DNA of 64,000 bases, taken from the NCBI RefSeq assembly GCF_012103215.1, contig NZ_JAAVNE010000009.1:1-64000 (forward strand), given 5' to 3'. Positions within the stretch are counted from its first letter, which is position 1; every line of letters starts with the position of its first letter. Both the position numbers and the translations under genes were made by a program. This DNA is from Falsiroseomonas selenitidurans. GTDB taxonomy: Bacteria; Pseudomonadota; Alphaproteobacteria; Acetobacterales; Acetobacteraceae. Below the pieces are notes generated by a model that saw only the letters and a program-made list of their open reading frames with translations, was not told the origin of the DNA and ran no database searches. Positions 44,085 through 54,731 of the stretch are shown here, piece after piece.

Positions 44085-45161
44085 ATGCCGGAGGCCCCCT
44101 CCCCGCTCCGCACCGCGGATTTCGACTTTGCGCTGCCGGACCGGCTGATCGCGCAGGAACCCGCGCGGCCGCGCGATGCCGCGCGGCTTCTGGTGGTGCG
44201 GCCCGATGGCCTGGCCGATGCCGGCGTGCTGGACCTGCCGGGGCTGCTCGCACCGGGCGACCTGCTCGTGGTGAACGACACGCGGGTGATCCCGGCCCGG
44301 CTGCACGCGCGGCGCGGCGCGGCGCGCATCGAGATCATGCTGAACCGGTCGGAAGGCGGCGGCATCTGGCAGGCGCTGGTCAGGAACGCCCGCCGGCTGC
44401 GCCAGGGCGACGTGGTGGCGGTGGAAGGTGCGGCCGGCTGCACGGCCCGTGTGCTGGAAGCGCCAGAGGCCGGCTCCGTCCGGCTGGATTTCGGGCCGGA
44501 CCAGGCGGCGCTGGCGGCCGCCCTGGAACAGGCGGGCGAGCTTCCCCTGCCGCCCTACATCCAGCGCCAGGGCGGGCCGGGCGCCCAGGATGCGGCGGAC
44601 TACCAGACGATCTTCGCCCGCCACCCCGGCGCCGTCGCCGCGCCCACCGCCAGCCTGCACTTCACCGACCGGCTGCTGGCGGCGCTTGAGGCGCGCGGCA
44701 TCGGCCGGGCGAACGTCACGTTGCATGTCGGCGCCGGGACCTTCCTGCCGGTACGCGACGACGACCCCCGGGCGCATCGCATCCACCAGGAGTGGTGCGA
44801 GGTGCCGGACGCCACCGCCGCCGCCATCAACGCTGCCCGCGCCGCCGGTCGCCGCGTGGTGGCGGTGGGCACCACGGCGCTGCGCACGCTGGAAAGCGCC
44901 GCGGCGGCGGATGGCACGGTGGCGCCCTTCCGCGGCCTGACCGGCATCTACATCCTGCCCGGCCACCGCTTCCGCGCCGTGGATGCGCTGCTGACCAATT
45001 TCCACCTGCCGAAATCGACGCTGCTGATGCTGGTCTCCGCCTTCGCCGGCACGCGGCGGATGCGCGCCGCCTATGCGCATGCGATCCGCGACAACTACCG
45101 CTTCTTCTCCTACGGCGACGGCAGCCTGCTGTTCCGTTGCGACCAGGATGTGCCCGAGTGA
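44085..45161 (+). CDS. queA: S-adenosylmethionine:tRNA ribosyltransferase-isomerase
   Basis: A 358-residue enzyme that transfers the ribosyl moiety of SAM to 7-aminomethyl-7-deazaguanine in tRNA to form epoxyqueuosine. QueA features are [17 protein letters not shown] near residue 22, [14 protein letters not shown] near 60, [13 protein letters not shown] near 222 and [30 protein letters not shown] near 295. The start at 44085 gives the usual N-terminus; an in-frame ATG at 44031 is less likely. It overlaps tgt by GTGA. Confidence 0.95.
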   Translation: MPEAPSPLRTADFDFALPDRLIAQEPARPRDAARLLVVRPDGLADAGVLDLPGLLAPGDLLVVNDTRVIPARLHARRGAARIEIMLNRSEGGGIWQALVRNARRLRQGDVVAVEGAAGCTARVLEAPEAGSVRLDFGPDQAALAAALEQAGELPLPPYIQRQGGPGAQDAADYQTIFARHPGAVAAPTASLHFTDRLLAALEARGIGRANVTLHVGAGTFLPVRDDDPRAHRIHQEWCEVPDATAAAINAARAAGRRVVAVGTTALRTLESAAAADGTVAPFRGLTGIYILPGHRFRAVDALLTNFHLPKSTLLMLVSAFAGTRRMRAAYAHAIRDNYRFFSYGDGSLLFRCDQDVPE

Positions 45162-46294
45162 CCCTGCATTGGAAGATGGCCGCCCGCGACGGTGCGGCGC
45201 GGGCCGGCGTGCTGCACACCGCGCATGGCGAGGTGCCGACGCCGGTCTTCATGCCGGTGGGCACCGCCGGCACGGTGAAGGCGATGACGGCCGATGCCGT
45301 GCGGGCGACGGGCGCGCGCATGGTGCTGGGCAACACCTATCACCTGATGCTGCGGCCGGGGGCGGAGCGCGTGGCGCGGCTCGGCGGGTTGCACCGGCTG
45401 ATGGACTGGCATGGCCCGATCCTGACGGATTCCGGCGGCTTCCAGGTGATGTCCCTGTCCGGCCTGCGGAAACTGGACCAGGATGGCGTGACCTTCCAGA
45501 GCCACATCGATGGGTCGAAACACCGGCTGACGCCGGAGCAATCGGTGAGAATCCAGCATCTGCTCGGCGCCGATGTCACCATGTGCTTCGACGAATGCAC
45601 CCCTTTCCCCGCCACGCATGAGCAGGCCGCGGACAGCATGCGCCTGTCCATGCGCTGGGCCGCACGGTCTCGCCAGGCCTTCGTGGCGCGGGAGGGGCAC
45701 GGGCTGTTCGGCATCGTCCAGGGCAGCGTCTTCGAGGATCTGCGCACCGAAAGCGTGGCGGCGCTGGCCGGCATCGGCTTCGAGGGCTATGCGATCGGCG
45801 GGCTGGCCGTCGGCGAGGGCCAGGCCGAGATGCTCCGCGTGCTGGACTTCACCGCGCCGCTGCTGCCGCAGCAGGCTCCACGCTACCTGATGGGCGTCGG
45901 CACGCCCTCCGACCTCATCGAATCCGTCCGCCGCGGCGTCGACATGTTCGACTGCGTGATCCCCACGCGGTCCGGCCGCACCGGGCGGGCCTATACCAGC
46001 CGCGGCGTGCTGAACCTGCGCAATGCCCGGCATGCGGACGACCCCGTGCCGCTGGATGCCGCCTGCGACTGCCCGGCCTGCCGCAACCATTCCCGCGCCT
46101 ACCTGCATCACCTGGTGAAGGCGGAGGAGATGCTGGGGCCGATGCTGCTGACCTGGCACAACATCCGCTACTACCAAGCCCTGATGGCCCGGCTGCGCCA
46201 GGCGATCTTGGCAGGACGCTTTGCCGAGGAGGCCACGGCGATCGCCGCCGGCTGGGAAGGCACGGCGCCCGAGGCAGCGGCGCCGGATGGCTGA
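45158..46294 (+). CDS. tgt: tRNA-guanine transglycosylase, GTG start
   Basis: A 378-residue enzyme that exchanges G34 of GUN-anticodon tRNAs for preQ1. D91 in [12 protein letters not shown] and D265 in [15 protein letters not shown] are the catalytic aspartates, and the zinc site is C303, C305, C308 (CDCPAC) with H334 (TWHN). The GTG at 45158 gives a 4-base overlap with queA; an ATG six codons later would also work. QueA and Tgt form consecutive steps, so coupling is sensible. Confidence 0.96.
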   Translation: MTLHWKMAARDGAARAGVLHTAHGEVPTPVFMPVGTAGTVKAMTADAVRATGARMVLGNTYHLMLRPGAERVARLGGLHRLMDWHGPILTDSGGFQVMSLSGLRKLDQDGVTFQSHIDGSKHRLTPEQSVRIQHLLGADVTMCFDECTPFPATHEQAADSMRLSMRWAARSRQAFVAREGHGLFGIVQGSVFEDLRTESVAALAGIGFEGYAIGGLAVGEGQAEMLRVLDFTAPLLPQQAPRYLMGVGTPSDLIESVRRGVDMFDCVIPTRSGRTGRAYTSRGVLNLRNARHADDPVPLDAACDCPACRNHSRAYLHHLVKAEEMLGPMLLTWHNIRYYQALMARLRQAILAGRFAEEATAIAAGWEGTAPEAAAPDG

Positions 46295-46304
46295 AGGACC
46301 CGGA

Positions 46305-46484
46305 GCATTTTCAAGCCTTGCGGCTTCGCAAGGCGACTCGGAAAATGCGTCAAAACAATAAGCCGGAGCCGTTTGACCGTCTTCGCTTGCGGTGAATCGG
46401 CTCTCGTGCACGCTGCGTTCGCTTGAACGCTGCTCCTGCTCTAGAAATCTTTGATTCCAGGGCAAGAAATGCGTTCAGATGGCC
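46305..46484. repeat. Intergenic mosaic of stacked palindromes (RIME-like)
   Basis: The gap after tgt is a run of inverted repeats. The outer GCATTTTC (46305-46312) pairs with GAAAATGC (46341-46348) and encloses GCCTTGCG-GCTT-CGCAAGGC (46315-46334). Further downstream are an imperfect AGCCGTTTGACCG/CGGTGAATCGGCT stem, GCGTTC-GCTT-GAACGC, and a final AGGGC/GCCCT stem. The sequence is more AT-rich than the genes around it. Elements of this GCATTTTC...GAAAATGC type are dispersed intergenic repeats in other alphaproteobacteria. The first hairpin can also terminate queA-tgt. Confidence 0.7.
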
Positions 46485-46940
46485 CTAGTCGCCCCGGGCG
46501 CGCAACTCCAGGAACACCCGCCGCACCGGTTCGGGGATGCGGCTCGGCGGGGCGGCACCAGGCCAGGCAAGGCCGAACAGCCGGCCGCGCACCTCCTGCG
46601 TCAGGGAACAGCTCAGATTGCCTGGGCGGAGATCAGTCATGCGGGTGAAGCCCGCCTCGTCCAGCGTCGTCTTCCAGCGGCGATAGGCCTGGATGTCGTT
46701 GCCCAGCAGGGTCAGGGTCTGCGGCGCACCGGACCGGGCACGATCCAGCCGGACCAATTCGCCATCCGAGGTGATGCGCGTGCCGCCGCCGCCGCCCGTC
46801 ACCCCGCCACCGCAATAGGCGGTGATGCTGCCCGGCATCTCCGGCGCCAACTGCGCGAAGCCGGGCCGCGCCGGGCCCACCAGCAGGCCCGCCAGCAGAA
46901 GGGCCAGCCCCATGCCGGCCCCGAACCCCCGCATCCGCAT
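46485..46940 (-). CDS. Small secreted protein of unknown function
   Basis: A 151-residue protein with an N-terminal hydrophobic signal (MGLALLLAGLLVGPARPGFAQ) and a Gly-rich loop (GGGVTGGGGGTRI) after it. The rest (SDGELVRLDRARS, TLLGNDIQAYRRWKTTLDEAGF) has no family that I recognise. It has two Cys in the mature part (YCGGG and LSCSL) that could form a disulfide. GGGGGAG lies 6 bases before the ATG at 46940; a second ATG two codons later is possible. It faces queF divergently. Confidence 0.65.
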   Translation of the reverse strand: MRMRGFGAGMGLALLLAGLLVGPARPGFAQLAPEMPGSITAYCGGGVTGGGGGTRITSDGELVRLDRARSGAPQTLTLLGNDIQAYRRWKTTLDEAGFTRMTDLRPGNLSCSLTQEVRGRLFGLAWPGAAPPSRIPEPVRRVFLELRARGD

Positions 46941-47053
46941 CCCATGCTCCCCCGTTCTTCTATACGCGGCGCCCCTCTTGGCGCTACAGACCCGCCACCG
47001 GCCGCCCCACCCGGCGCCGGCCCAGGATCCGCCACCAGCAAGGCTAGCGCAAT

Positions 47054-47525
47054 TTGGCCGCGATTGACCCCCCCGCAATCTCCACCGACACCTCGGGCCT
47101 GACCCTGCTCGGCGGCCAGGCCACCCAGCCGGCAAGCCCGGAGGCGGCGCGGCTGGAACGCGTGCCCAACCCGCATCCCGGCACCCGCTACTGCGTGCGC
47201 TTCACCGCGCCGGAATTCACCTCGCTCTGCCCGATGACCGGGCAGCCGGATTTCGCGCATCTGGTCATCGACTACATCCCCGGCGACTGGCTGGTGGAGA
47301 GCAAGTCGCTGAAGCTCTTCCTGACCGCCTTCCGCAACCATGGCGCCTTCCACGAGGCCTGCACGGTCGGCATCGCGCGGCGACTGGTGGCGGCGATCGC
47401 GCCGGAATGGCTGCGCATCGGCGGCTACTGGTACCCGCGCGGCGGCATCCCGATCGATGTCTTCTACGCCACGGGCGAGGCCCCCGCCGGGGTGTGGGTG
47501 CCGCCGCAGGACGTGCCGGCATACC

Positions 47526-47539
<14 letters not shown>
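47054..47539 (+). CDS. queF: NADPH-dependent preQ0 reductase, TTG start
   Basis: A 161-residue unimodular QueF that reduces 7-cyano-7-deazaguanine to 7-aminomethyl-7-deazaguanine. The nucleophile is C59 in [13 protein letters not shown] with D66 as acid, and the QueF motif is ESKSLK at residues 82-87, followed by FRNHGAFHE. No ATG exists upstream of these motifs; the TTG at 47054 is the best start and has only a weak AAGG site. The stop is 14 bases inside queG. It is the first gene of a five-gene overlapping run. Confidence 0.93.
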
Positions 47540-48574
<1,035 letters not shown>

Positions 48575-48578
<4 letters not shown>

Positions 48579-49267
48579 GGGAAGACGCCGCGCTGGTGCT
48601 GTTCAGCGGCGGGCAGGACAGCGCCACCTGCCTGGCCTGGGCGCTGGACCGCTTTGCGCATGTCGAAACGCTGGGCTTCGACTACGGCCAGCGCCACATC
48701 GTGGAATTGCAGGTGCGCGACGCGGTGCGCGCGGCGCTGGCCTTGCATGAGGGCTGGGCCGCGCGGCTCGGCCCGGACCATCTGCTGGACCTGCGCGCGC
48801 TGGGCGGCATCAGCGACACCTCCCTGACGCGGGCGGTGGCGATCGAGATGGAAACGGGCGGCCTGCCCAACACCTTCGTCCCCGGCCGCAACCTGATCTT
48901 TTTGACCTTTGCCGCCGCGCTGTCCTTCCGCCGGGGAATCCGCCACATCGTCACCGGGGTCTGCGAGACGGACTATTCCGGCTATCCCGATTGCCGCGAC
49001 GACACCATCAAGGCGCTGCAGGTCGCGATCAACCTGGGTATGGAACGCCGCTTCGTGCTGCACACGCCGCTGATGTGGCGCGACAAGGCCGCGACCTGGG
49101 CACTGGCCGAAAAGCTGGGGGGCGAGACGCTGGTCGAGGCGATCCGCACCCTGACACATTCCTGCTACCTCGGCGACCGCACGCCGCATGACTGGGGCGC
49201 GGGCTGCGGCACATGCCCGGCCTGCGACCTGCGCCGGGCCGGCTGGCAGCGCTATCGCAGCCCATGA
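48575..49267 (+). CDS. queC: 7-cyano-7-deazaguanine (preQ0) synthase
   Basis: A 230-residue ATP-dependent enzyme that turns 7-carboxy-7-deazaguanine into preQ0. The PP-loop is [16 protein letters not shown] near residue 9. The zinc cysteines are in [21 protein letters not shown] at the C-terminal end, and [14 protein letters not shown] is a family signature. It is coupled by ATGA on both sides to queG and the VUT transporter. queD and queE, needed upstream, are not in this window. Confidence 0.95.
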
Positions 49268-49803
49268 ACCGCCGCGCCCAGGGCTTTGCCTTCCTCCTCG
49301 GCTTCGCCGCCTGCATTCCGCTGGCGAACTGGCTGATCCTGCATGTCGGCACGGTCTGCATCCCCCAAGGCCCCTGCCTGATCCCGGTGGCGCCGGGCGT
49401 GATGGCGCCGTCCGGCGTGCTGATGATCGGCCTGGCGCTGGTGCTGCGGGACCTGGTGCAGCGCCGGCTGGGCCTCGGCTGGGCCTTCGGCGCCATCCTG
49501 GCCGGCACCGCGCTGTCCGCCCTGCTGGCGCCGCCGGCGCTGGTGCTGGCCTCGGCCGGGGCCTTCCTGTTCTCGGAGGTGGCGGACCTCGCCGTCTATA
49601 CGCCGCTGCAACGGCGTGGCCTGGTGCTGGCGGTGCTGGCCAGCGGGCTGGTCGGGCTGGTGGTGGACAGCGTGCTGTTCCTGGCGCTGGCCTTCGGCAG
49701 CCTGGACCTGCTGGCCGGCCAGGTGCTGGGCAAGCTGTGGATGCTGCTGGCCGCCCTGCCCCTGGTGCAGTGGCTGCGACGACGGGAGGAGCGCGTGGCA
49801 TGA
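49264..49803 (+). CDS. yhhQ: VUT/YhhQ-family queuosine precursor transporter
   Basis: A 179-residue membrane protein with five to six hydrophobic helices. The block [29 protein letters not shown] near residue 42 is the DUF165 (YhhQ) signature. YhhQ imports preQ0 and preQ1 in Escherichia coli. The ATGA coupling to queC makes the assignment as a queuosine precursor importer more convincing than in most DUF165 genes. Its presence beside a de novo synthesis block suggests both salvage and synthesis. Confidence 0.85.
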   Translation: MNRRAQGFAFLLGFAACIPLANWLILHVGTVCIPQGPCLIPVAPGVMAPSGVLMIGLALVLRDLVQRRLGLGWAFGAILAGTALSALLAPPALVLASAGAFLFSEVADLAVYTPLQRRGLVLAVLASGLVGLVVDSVLFLALAFGSLDLLAGQVLGKLWMLLAALPLVQWLRRREERVA

Positions 49804-50453
49804 ACATCCTGGTGGTCCGCAATTCCGAAACCGCGCCGGAAGGCGCCTTCGGCGACTGGCTGCGCGCGCAGGGCCATGTGCTGGTGGTGGTGGCGGCGGA
49901 GGCCGTGACGCCGGCACAGATGCAGGCGGCGCCGCTGGTGCTGCTGCTGGGCTCGCCGCGCGGCGCCTACCAGACGGAGATCCCCTGGGTGGCGGCGCAG
50001 CGCCCGATGGTCGCGGCCCGGCTGGCGGCCCGCCTGCCCACCATCGGCATCTGCTTCGGCGCGCAGATGATGGCCGCCGCGGCGGGTGGCGCCGTGGCCC
50101 GCCACCCGGAGGGCCGCTTCTTCCGCGGCTGGCTGGGCATCGAGGAGACGGCGGACCCGGCGCTGGCCGGCCCCTGGCCGCGCTGGCATGGCGACGTCAT
50201 CATCCCGCCGCCGGAGGCCGAGGTGCTGGCGCGGGATGCCGGCACGGTGCAGGCCTTCGCCCTGCCCAACGCCATCGCCGTGCAGTTCCACCCGGAAGCA
50301 ACGCCGGCGCTGCTGCGCGACTGGGCGCGGCTTTCCCCGGAAGGCGCGGTCGCGCCCGGCACGCTCGACAACAGCGAAACCCTGTTTGCCGAACGGGCAT
50401 CGGCCAGGGCGCGTCTGTTCACGGCCTTGATGGAACGCGCCGGCGCGGCTTGA
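49800..50453 (+). CDS. Class I glutamine amidotransferase-like protein
   Basis: A 217-residue GATase-1 domain protein. The nucleophile C85 is in TIGICFGAQMM, and H164/E166 are in VQFHPEATP, completing the triad; a GSPRGAYQ oxyanion-like segment is near residue 51. Stand-alone relatives act as amidotransferases, peptidases or GMP synthase-like proteins. It is the fifth gene of the queuosine run, coupled to yhhQ by ATGA. No known queuosine step needs such an enzyme, so its role here is open. Confidence 0.82.
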   Translation: MNILVVRNSETAPEGAFGDWLRAQGHVLVVVAAEAVTPAQMQAAPLVLLLGSPRGAYQTEIPWVAAQRPMVAARLAARLPTIGICFGAQMMAAAAGGAVARHPEGRFFRGWLGIEETADPALAGPWPRWHGDVIIPPPEAEVLARDAGTVQAFALPNAIAVQFHPEATPALLRDWARLSPEGAVAPGTLDNSETLFAERASARARLFTALMERAGAA

Positions 50454-50493
50454 CCGCCCTGCCCCGCGGTCGGAACCTGCATCGCGACACGCC

Positions 50494-51264
50494 ATGCAGG
50501 AGGCAGAGCTGACCGAGAGATTCACGGGCCGCATCGGCCTGGTCACCGGGGCGGCCTCCGGCATCGGCCGCGACGCGGCGCTGGCGATGGCTGCGGAAGG
50601 CGCGCGGCTGGTGCTGATGGACCGCGACGCCACGGCGCTGGAGGCCACCGCCGCCGCCTGCCCCGGTGCGGTCGCCCTGGAAGGCGATGTCTCGGCCGCC
50701 GCCGACATGGACCGCGCCGCGGCGGCGCTGGACGCGATGGGCCCGCCGAGCCTGCTGGTCACCGCCGCCGGGATGCTCGGCCCGACCCGCCCGCTGGCGG
50801 AGGTGACCGAGGAGGAATGGGACCGGCTTTTCGCGGTGAATGTGAAGGGCACCTGGCTGGCGCTGCGCGCGCTGCTGCCGCGCATGGCCCGGGCCGGCGG
50901 CGGCGCGGTGGTGACCATCGCCTCCGGCTCCGGCCTCATCGGCAATGCGGTGTTCCCGGCCTATTCCGCCAGCAAGGGCGCGGTGGTGCTGATGACGCGC
51001 AGCGTCGCCACCAGCCATGCGGCGGAGGGCATCCGCGCCAACACCGTCTGCCCGGGGCAGATCGAGACGCCGATGCTGCGCGGCGTGTTCCAGCAGCTGG
51101 GCGACCGCGCCGCCGGCGTGGAGGCGATGTTCCGCGCCAGGAATCCTTCCGGGCGGTTCGGGGAGGTGGCGGAGGTGACGCAGGCGGTGCTGTTCCTGCT
51201 GAGCGACGCGGCCAGCTACATCAACGGCGTGGCGCTGCCCATCGATGGCGGTCGCCTCGCCTGA
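50494..51264 (+). CDS. Short-chain dehydrogenase/reductase
   Basis: A 256-residue classical SDR. The cofactor motif is TGAASGIG near residue 19, followed by an LMDRD segment whose Asp favours NAD. The active site has a Ser in IASGSGLIG and YSASKG with Tyr and Lys near residue 155. A PGQIETPM segment and SYINGVALPIDGG near the C-terminus are standard. It overlaps the open frame of the next gene, but the chosen starts leave a 19-base gap. It may act on a sugar or hydroxy acid. The substrate is unknown. Confidence 0.87.
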   Translation: MQEAELTERFTGRIGLVTGAASGIGRDAALAMAAEGARLVLMDRDATALEATAAACPGAVALEGDVSAAADMDRAAAALDAMGPPSLLVTAAGMLGPTRPLAEVTEEEWDRLFAVNVKGTWLALRALLPRMARAGGGAVVTIASGSGLIGNAVFPAYSASKGAVVLMTRSVATSHAAEGIRANTVCPGQIETPMLRGVFQQLGDRAAGVEAMFRARNPSGRFGEVAEVTQAVLFLLSDAASYINGVALPIDGGRLA

Positions 51265-51283
51265 TCCACAAAAGGGGTCCGGC

Positions 51284-52108
51284 ATGGATATGAGCGTGAA
51301 ATGGCCGAATGGCGCGCGATGCGCCGTGGCGCTGACCTTCGACTTCGATGCGGAAACGCTGTGGCTGTCCCGCGACCCATCCAATGCCCGCCGCCCCGGC
51401 ACGCTGAGCCAGGGCGTCTATGGCGCGCGCGTCGGCGTGCCGAAGATCCTTGAGACGCTGGGCGATGCCGGCGTGAAGGGCACCTTCTTCATCCCCGGCT
51501 GGACCGTGGAACACCATACCGACCGCGCCGAGATGATCCTGAAGGCGGGGCACGAGATCGGCCATCATTCCTACTCCCACGCCTGGCCCGACCCGGACGC
51601 GCCGGAGAAGGACATCGAGGAGATGGAGAAGGGGCTGGAGAGCCTGCAGCGCGTGCTGGGCGTGGTGCCCAAGGGCTACCGCTCACCCGCCGGGGAGACG
51701 ACCGACGAGCTGGTGCGGCAACTGGCAAGACACGGCTTCCTCTATGACAGCTCCATGATGGGCGACATCAATCCGTACCGCCTGCCGCACCCGGATGGCG
51801 GGCGGCAGCTGGTGGAACTGCCCTATCACTGGAGCCTGGATGACGCGCCCTTCGTGCTGTTCAGCGTGAAGACGCCGCGCCCGATCATGACCAACAGCCA
51901 CATCCGCGAGGTGTGGCAGGAGGAGTTCAAGGAAATCCATCGCTGGGGTGGCTTCTACCACCTGGTGATGCACCCGCAGCTTTCCGGCCGCCCCAGCCGG
52001 ATCGCCCTGCTGCGGGAGATGATCCAGTTCATCCAGGGCTTCGACGGCGTGTGGTTCGCCACCTGCGCCGAGATCGCCGAGGCCTGGGCCGCCCAGGAAA
52101 ACCGCTGA
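51284..52108 (+). CDS. Polysaccharide deacetylase-fold hydrolase
   Basis: A 274-residue NodB/CE4-like protein. The catalytic TFDFD segment (D20, D22) begins the domain, and the zinc motif HSYSH has His near residues 95 and 99. GYRSPAGETTDEL is the family's third motif. The absence of a signal peptide suggests a cytoplasmic enzyme; such CE4 relatives act on small amides, for example allantoin-type or imide substrates (PuuE-like), rather than on chitin or peptidoglycan. AAGGGG lies before the ATG at 51284. It is followed 17 bases later by a peptide-type receptor. Confidence 0.84.
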   Translation: MDMSVKWPNGARCAVALTFDFDAETLWLSRDPSNARRPGTLSQGVYGARVGVPKILETLGDAGVKGTFFIPGWTVEHHTDRAEMILKAGHEIGHHSYSHAWPDPDAPEKDIEEMEKGLESLQRVLGVVPKGYRSPAGETTDELVRQLARHGFLYDSSMMGDINPYRLPHPDGGRQLVELPYHWSLDDAPFVLFSVKTPRPIMTNSHIREVWQEEFKEIHRWGGFYHLVMHPQLSGRPSRIALLREMIQFIQGFDGVWFATCAEIAEAWAAQENR

Positions 52109-52125
52109 AGCAGGAGAGACCGATC

Positions 52126-53724
52126 ATGCAGATCACCAGGCGACAGGCGCTCGCGGGCGCCGGCATCACCATCCTGTCCGCGGGCGCGGCCTCGCGCGCG
52201 CAGGCGCAGGCGGCGCCCTTCCGCTTCATCGTCAATGTCGGGCTGCAGAACCTCGACCCGATCTCCTCCCCCAGCTTCGTGACGCGCAACTTCGCCTACC
52301 TGGTCTTCGACACGCTGGTCTCGATGGACGGCAAGGGCGCGTACAAGCCGCAGATGCTGCAGGGCTGGGAGATCAGCGGCGACACGCTGACCTGGACCTT
52401 CACGCTGCGCCCCGGGCTGAAATTCCACGATGGCAGCGCGGTGACGGCGGAGGATTGCGTCGCCTCGCTCAAGCGCTGGGGCGGCCGCGATTCGATCGGC
52501 CGGCGCCTGCTCGGCTCGACGGAAAGCCTGGCGGCGACAGACCCGCGCACCTTCGTCCTGAAGCTCGCAAAGCCGTTCGGCGGCGTGCTGGAAGCCCTGG
52601 GCAAGCCCTCGGTCCATGTGCCGTTCATCATGCCGGCGCGCATCGCCAACGCCACGCCGCCGGCGCAGCAGGTGCGGGAGATCATGGGCTCCGGCCCCTT
52701 CCTGTTCGACCGCGCCAGCTGGGTGCCGGGGGAGCGCGCGCGCTTCCGCCGCAACCCGGACTACGTGCCGCGCGACGAGGCGCCGGACGGGCTGGCGGGC
52801 GGCAAGATCCCGAAGCTGAACCAGGTGGAGATGGCCACCATGTCCGACCCCGGGCTGCGCGTGGCCGCGCTGCAGACCGGCGAGGTGGACTACCTGGAGT
52901 ACGCGCCGGTGGACTACCTGCCGCGGCTGCGCACCAACCGGCAGATGACCATCGCCCAGGCCGGCGGCCAGGCCACCCTGATGTACTGCGCCAGCCTGAA
53001 CCACTACCTGCCGCCCTTCGACAACGTGCTGGTGCGCCGCGCCGTGCAGCAGGCGCTGGACAGGACGGAGGTGCTGGCCGGCGCCGGCTTCGGCGAGGGC
53101 CTGGGCCAGCCGGATTGCGCCAGCCTGTTCATGTGCGGCGCGCCCTATTCCAGCACGCTGGGCAGCGAGCTGGTGGCGGACCCCAGCCTGGACCGCGCCA
53201 AGGCCCTGCTGCAGCAGGCCGGCTACACCAACCAGCGCGTGGTGCTGCTGCACCCGGCCGACAGCCCGCTGCTGAACCCCTACGGCCTGGTGATGATCGA
53301 CCGCCTCAAGCGGGCCGGCTTCAACCTGGATGTGCAGGCCAGCGACTGGGCCTCCATCGCGCAGCGCTGGGTGCAGCGCCAGCCGCTGGACCAGGGCGGC
53401 TGGAACATCGTGCCGGTGGTCTATACCGGCTTCGACCTGGCCAACCCGCTGTCCAACATGGGTGTCGGTTTCAACTGCACGGACAACCAGCCCTGGGGCT
53501 ACTGCGTGCCGGAGATGACGCCGGTGCTGCAGCAATTCGAGGCGGAGAGCGACCCGGCGAAGCGCCGCGAATACGCGGCGCAGCTGCAGAAGATTTCCTT
53601 CGAGAATGCCACCTTCCCCATCGCCGGCCAGTTCCGCAGCCCGGCGGTGTGGCGGCGGGAGCTGAAGGGCGTGATCGATTTCGGCTTCCCGGTGATCTGG
53701 AACATCGAGAAGCCGGCGGGCTGA
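52126..53724 (+). CDS. Oligopeptide/dipeptide-type ABC substrate-binding protein
   Basis: A 532-residue receptor of SBP family 5. The signal peptide (residues 1-28) has a twin-Arg TRRQALAGAG and ends QAQA. Family blocks include PQMLQGWEISGDTLTWTFTLRPGLKFHDGS near residue 70 and NVLVRRAVQQALDR near 305. AGGAGA precedes the ATG at 52126. No permease or ATPase genes follow, so it is an orphan or works with a remote complex. It shares a strand with the deacetylase-like gene and faces a convergent IclR gene 6 bases away. Confidence 0.9.
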   Translation: MQITRRQALAGAGITILSAGAASRAQAQAAPFRFIVNVGLQNLDPISSPSFVTRNFAYLVFDTLVSMDGKGAYKPQMLQGWEISGDTLTWTFTLRPGLKFHDGSAVTAEDCVASLKRWGGRDSIGRRLLGSTESLAATDPRTFVLKLAKPFGGVLEALGKPSVHVPFIMPARIANATPPAQQVREIMGSGPFLFDRASWVPGERARFRRNPDYVPRDEAPDGLAGGKIPKLNQVEMATMSDPGLRVAALQTGEVDYLEYAPVDYLPRLRTNRQMTIAQAGGQATLMYCASLNHYLPPFDNVLVRRAVQQALDRTEVLAGAGFGEGLGQPDCASLFMCGAPYSSTLGSELVADPSLDRAKALLQQAGYTNQRVVLLHPADSPLLNPYGLVMIDRLKRAGFNLDVQASDWASIAQRWVQRQPLDQGGWNIVPVVYTGFDLANPLSNMGVGFNCTDNQPWGYCVPEMTPVLQQFEAESDPAKRREYAAQLQKISFENATFPIAGQFRSPAVWRRELKGVIDFGFPVIWNIEKPAG

Positions 53725-53730
53725 AGCCGG

Positions 53731-54573
53731 TCAGGCGAGCCGGGCGGAAACCTGCCCGGCGCCGCCCTGCAGCGCGCGGGCCAGGAGCGCCGGCTCCTGG
53801 CCTGCATAGTCGGACAGCGCCATGATGCGGGTCAGGCTGCCGGCCACCTGGCTGCCGTCGCGCGACAGAACCGGCACGGAAACCGCCGCCAGATGCCGGT
53901 TGAAGCGCCCGGCAGTGGCGACGAAGCCCTCCCGCCGGATGCCCGCCAGGCGCTGGCGCACCGCGGCCCAATCCGCCCCCAGCCCCGCCGCCGCCATCGC
54001 CGCCTGCCGCAGCAGGAACAGCGCGCGGATGCGGTGCGGCGGCAGCCAGGCGAGGATGGCAAGCGAGGCCGCGCCCTGGAACAGCGGCAGCGGCAGGCCG
54101 CGCGCGCGCAGGATGGTGATGGACCGGCCGCCCGCCTGGATCGCCTCCGGCCCCTCCCGATGCACGCAGAGCACCTTGTCGCGGTACAGGCTGCACAGCA
54201 GGACCATGCTGTTCGGCACCTCCGCCGCCAGGGAAGGCAGCACCGCCTCGCCGGCCTGCAGCAGCGGGTCGGCGATGCGCATCAGCCGCTCCAACTCGAC
54301 GATGCGCGGGCCCAACGCGTAGCAGCCCTGCGCCGGCTGGGCCAGCAGCCCGGCGTCGCACAGCGTCTTCACATAGCGGTAGGCGGTTGATTTCGTGTAG
54401 CCGAGCCGGGCCTGGAGGTCGTCCACCCGCAGCAGCGGCGTCTCCGCCGTGAACAGGTCCAGCACCTCCAGCATCCGCGCCAGGCTGCCGGCGCCGTTCG
54501 GCGCGGGGCCGGGCGCGCGGGGGCGCCGCGGGGCGATCGGGGCCGGCTGGGGTGCCAGGGCTTCGGATGACAT
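53731..54573 (-). CDS. IclR-family transcriptional regulator, first cassette
   Basis: A 280-residue regulator. The N-terminal winged helix includes RMLEVLDLFTAETPLLRVDDLQARLGYTKSTAYRYVKTLCDAGLL (helix-turn-helix near residues 45-90). The effector domain follows, with GEAVLPSLAAEVPNSMVLL and QGAASLAILAWLP. The ATG at 54573 is used because strong palindromes lie upstream of it; an ATG at 54636 is in frame but would bury part of that site. It is divergent from the TauD-like gene and likely controls it and itself. Confidence 0.83.
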   Translation of the reverse strand: MSSEALAPQPAPIAPRRPRAPGPAPNGAGSLARMLEVLDLFTAETPLLRVDDLQARLGYTKSTAYRYVKTLCDAGLLAQPAQGCYALGPRIVELERLMRIADPLLQAGEAVLPSLAAEVPNSMVLLCSLYRDKVLCVHREGPEAIQAGGRSITILRARGLPLPLFQGAASLAILAWLPPHRIRALFLLRQAAMAAAGLGADWAAVRQRLAGIRREGFVATAGRFNRHLAAVSVPVLSRDGSQVAGSLTRIMALSDYAGQEPALLARALQGGAGQVSARLA

Positions 54574-54627
54574 GCCGGCCAGAATAGCCGGGTTGGGGGT
54601 TGCGCGCGACGGGGCCACCGCACTAGC

Positions 54628-54660
54628 TTTCCCCATAATATGGGAAACAGGGTGTTTCCC
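54628..54660. promoter_or_regulatory. Two overlapping palindromes: putative IclR operator
   Basis: TTTCCC(54628-54633)-N8-GGGAAA(54642-54647) overlaps a perfect 8-bp inverted repeat GGGAAACA(54642-54649)-GGG-TGTTTCCC(54653-54660). Together they sit in the divergent promoter region between the IclR gene (start 54573) and the TauD gene (start 54732). IclR-family operators are often palindromes of TTCC/GGAA type, which fits. Confidence 0.65.
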
Positions 54661-54731
54661 GACCCGTCGCGACCAAGCGCGCCGGGCCAGGCAAACGCCG
54701 CGCGCAGACGCGGCGGGAGAAGGAGGAAACC

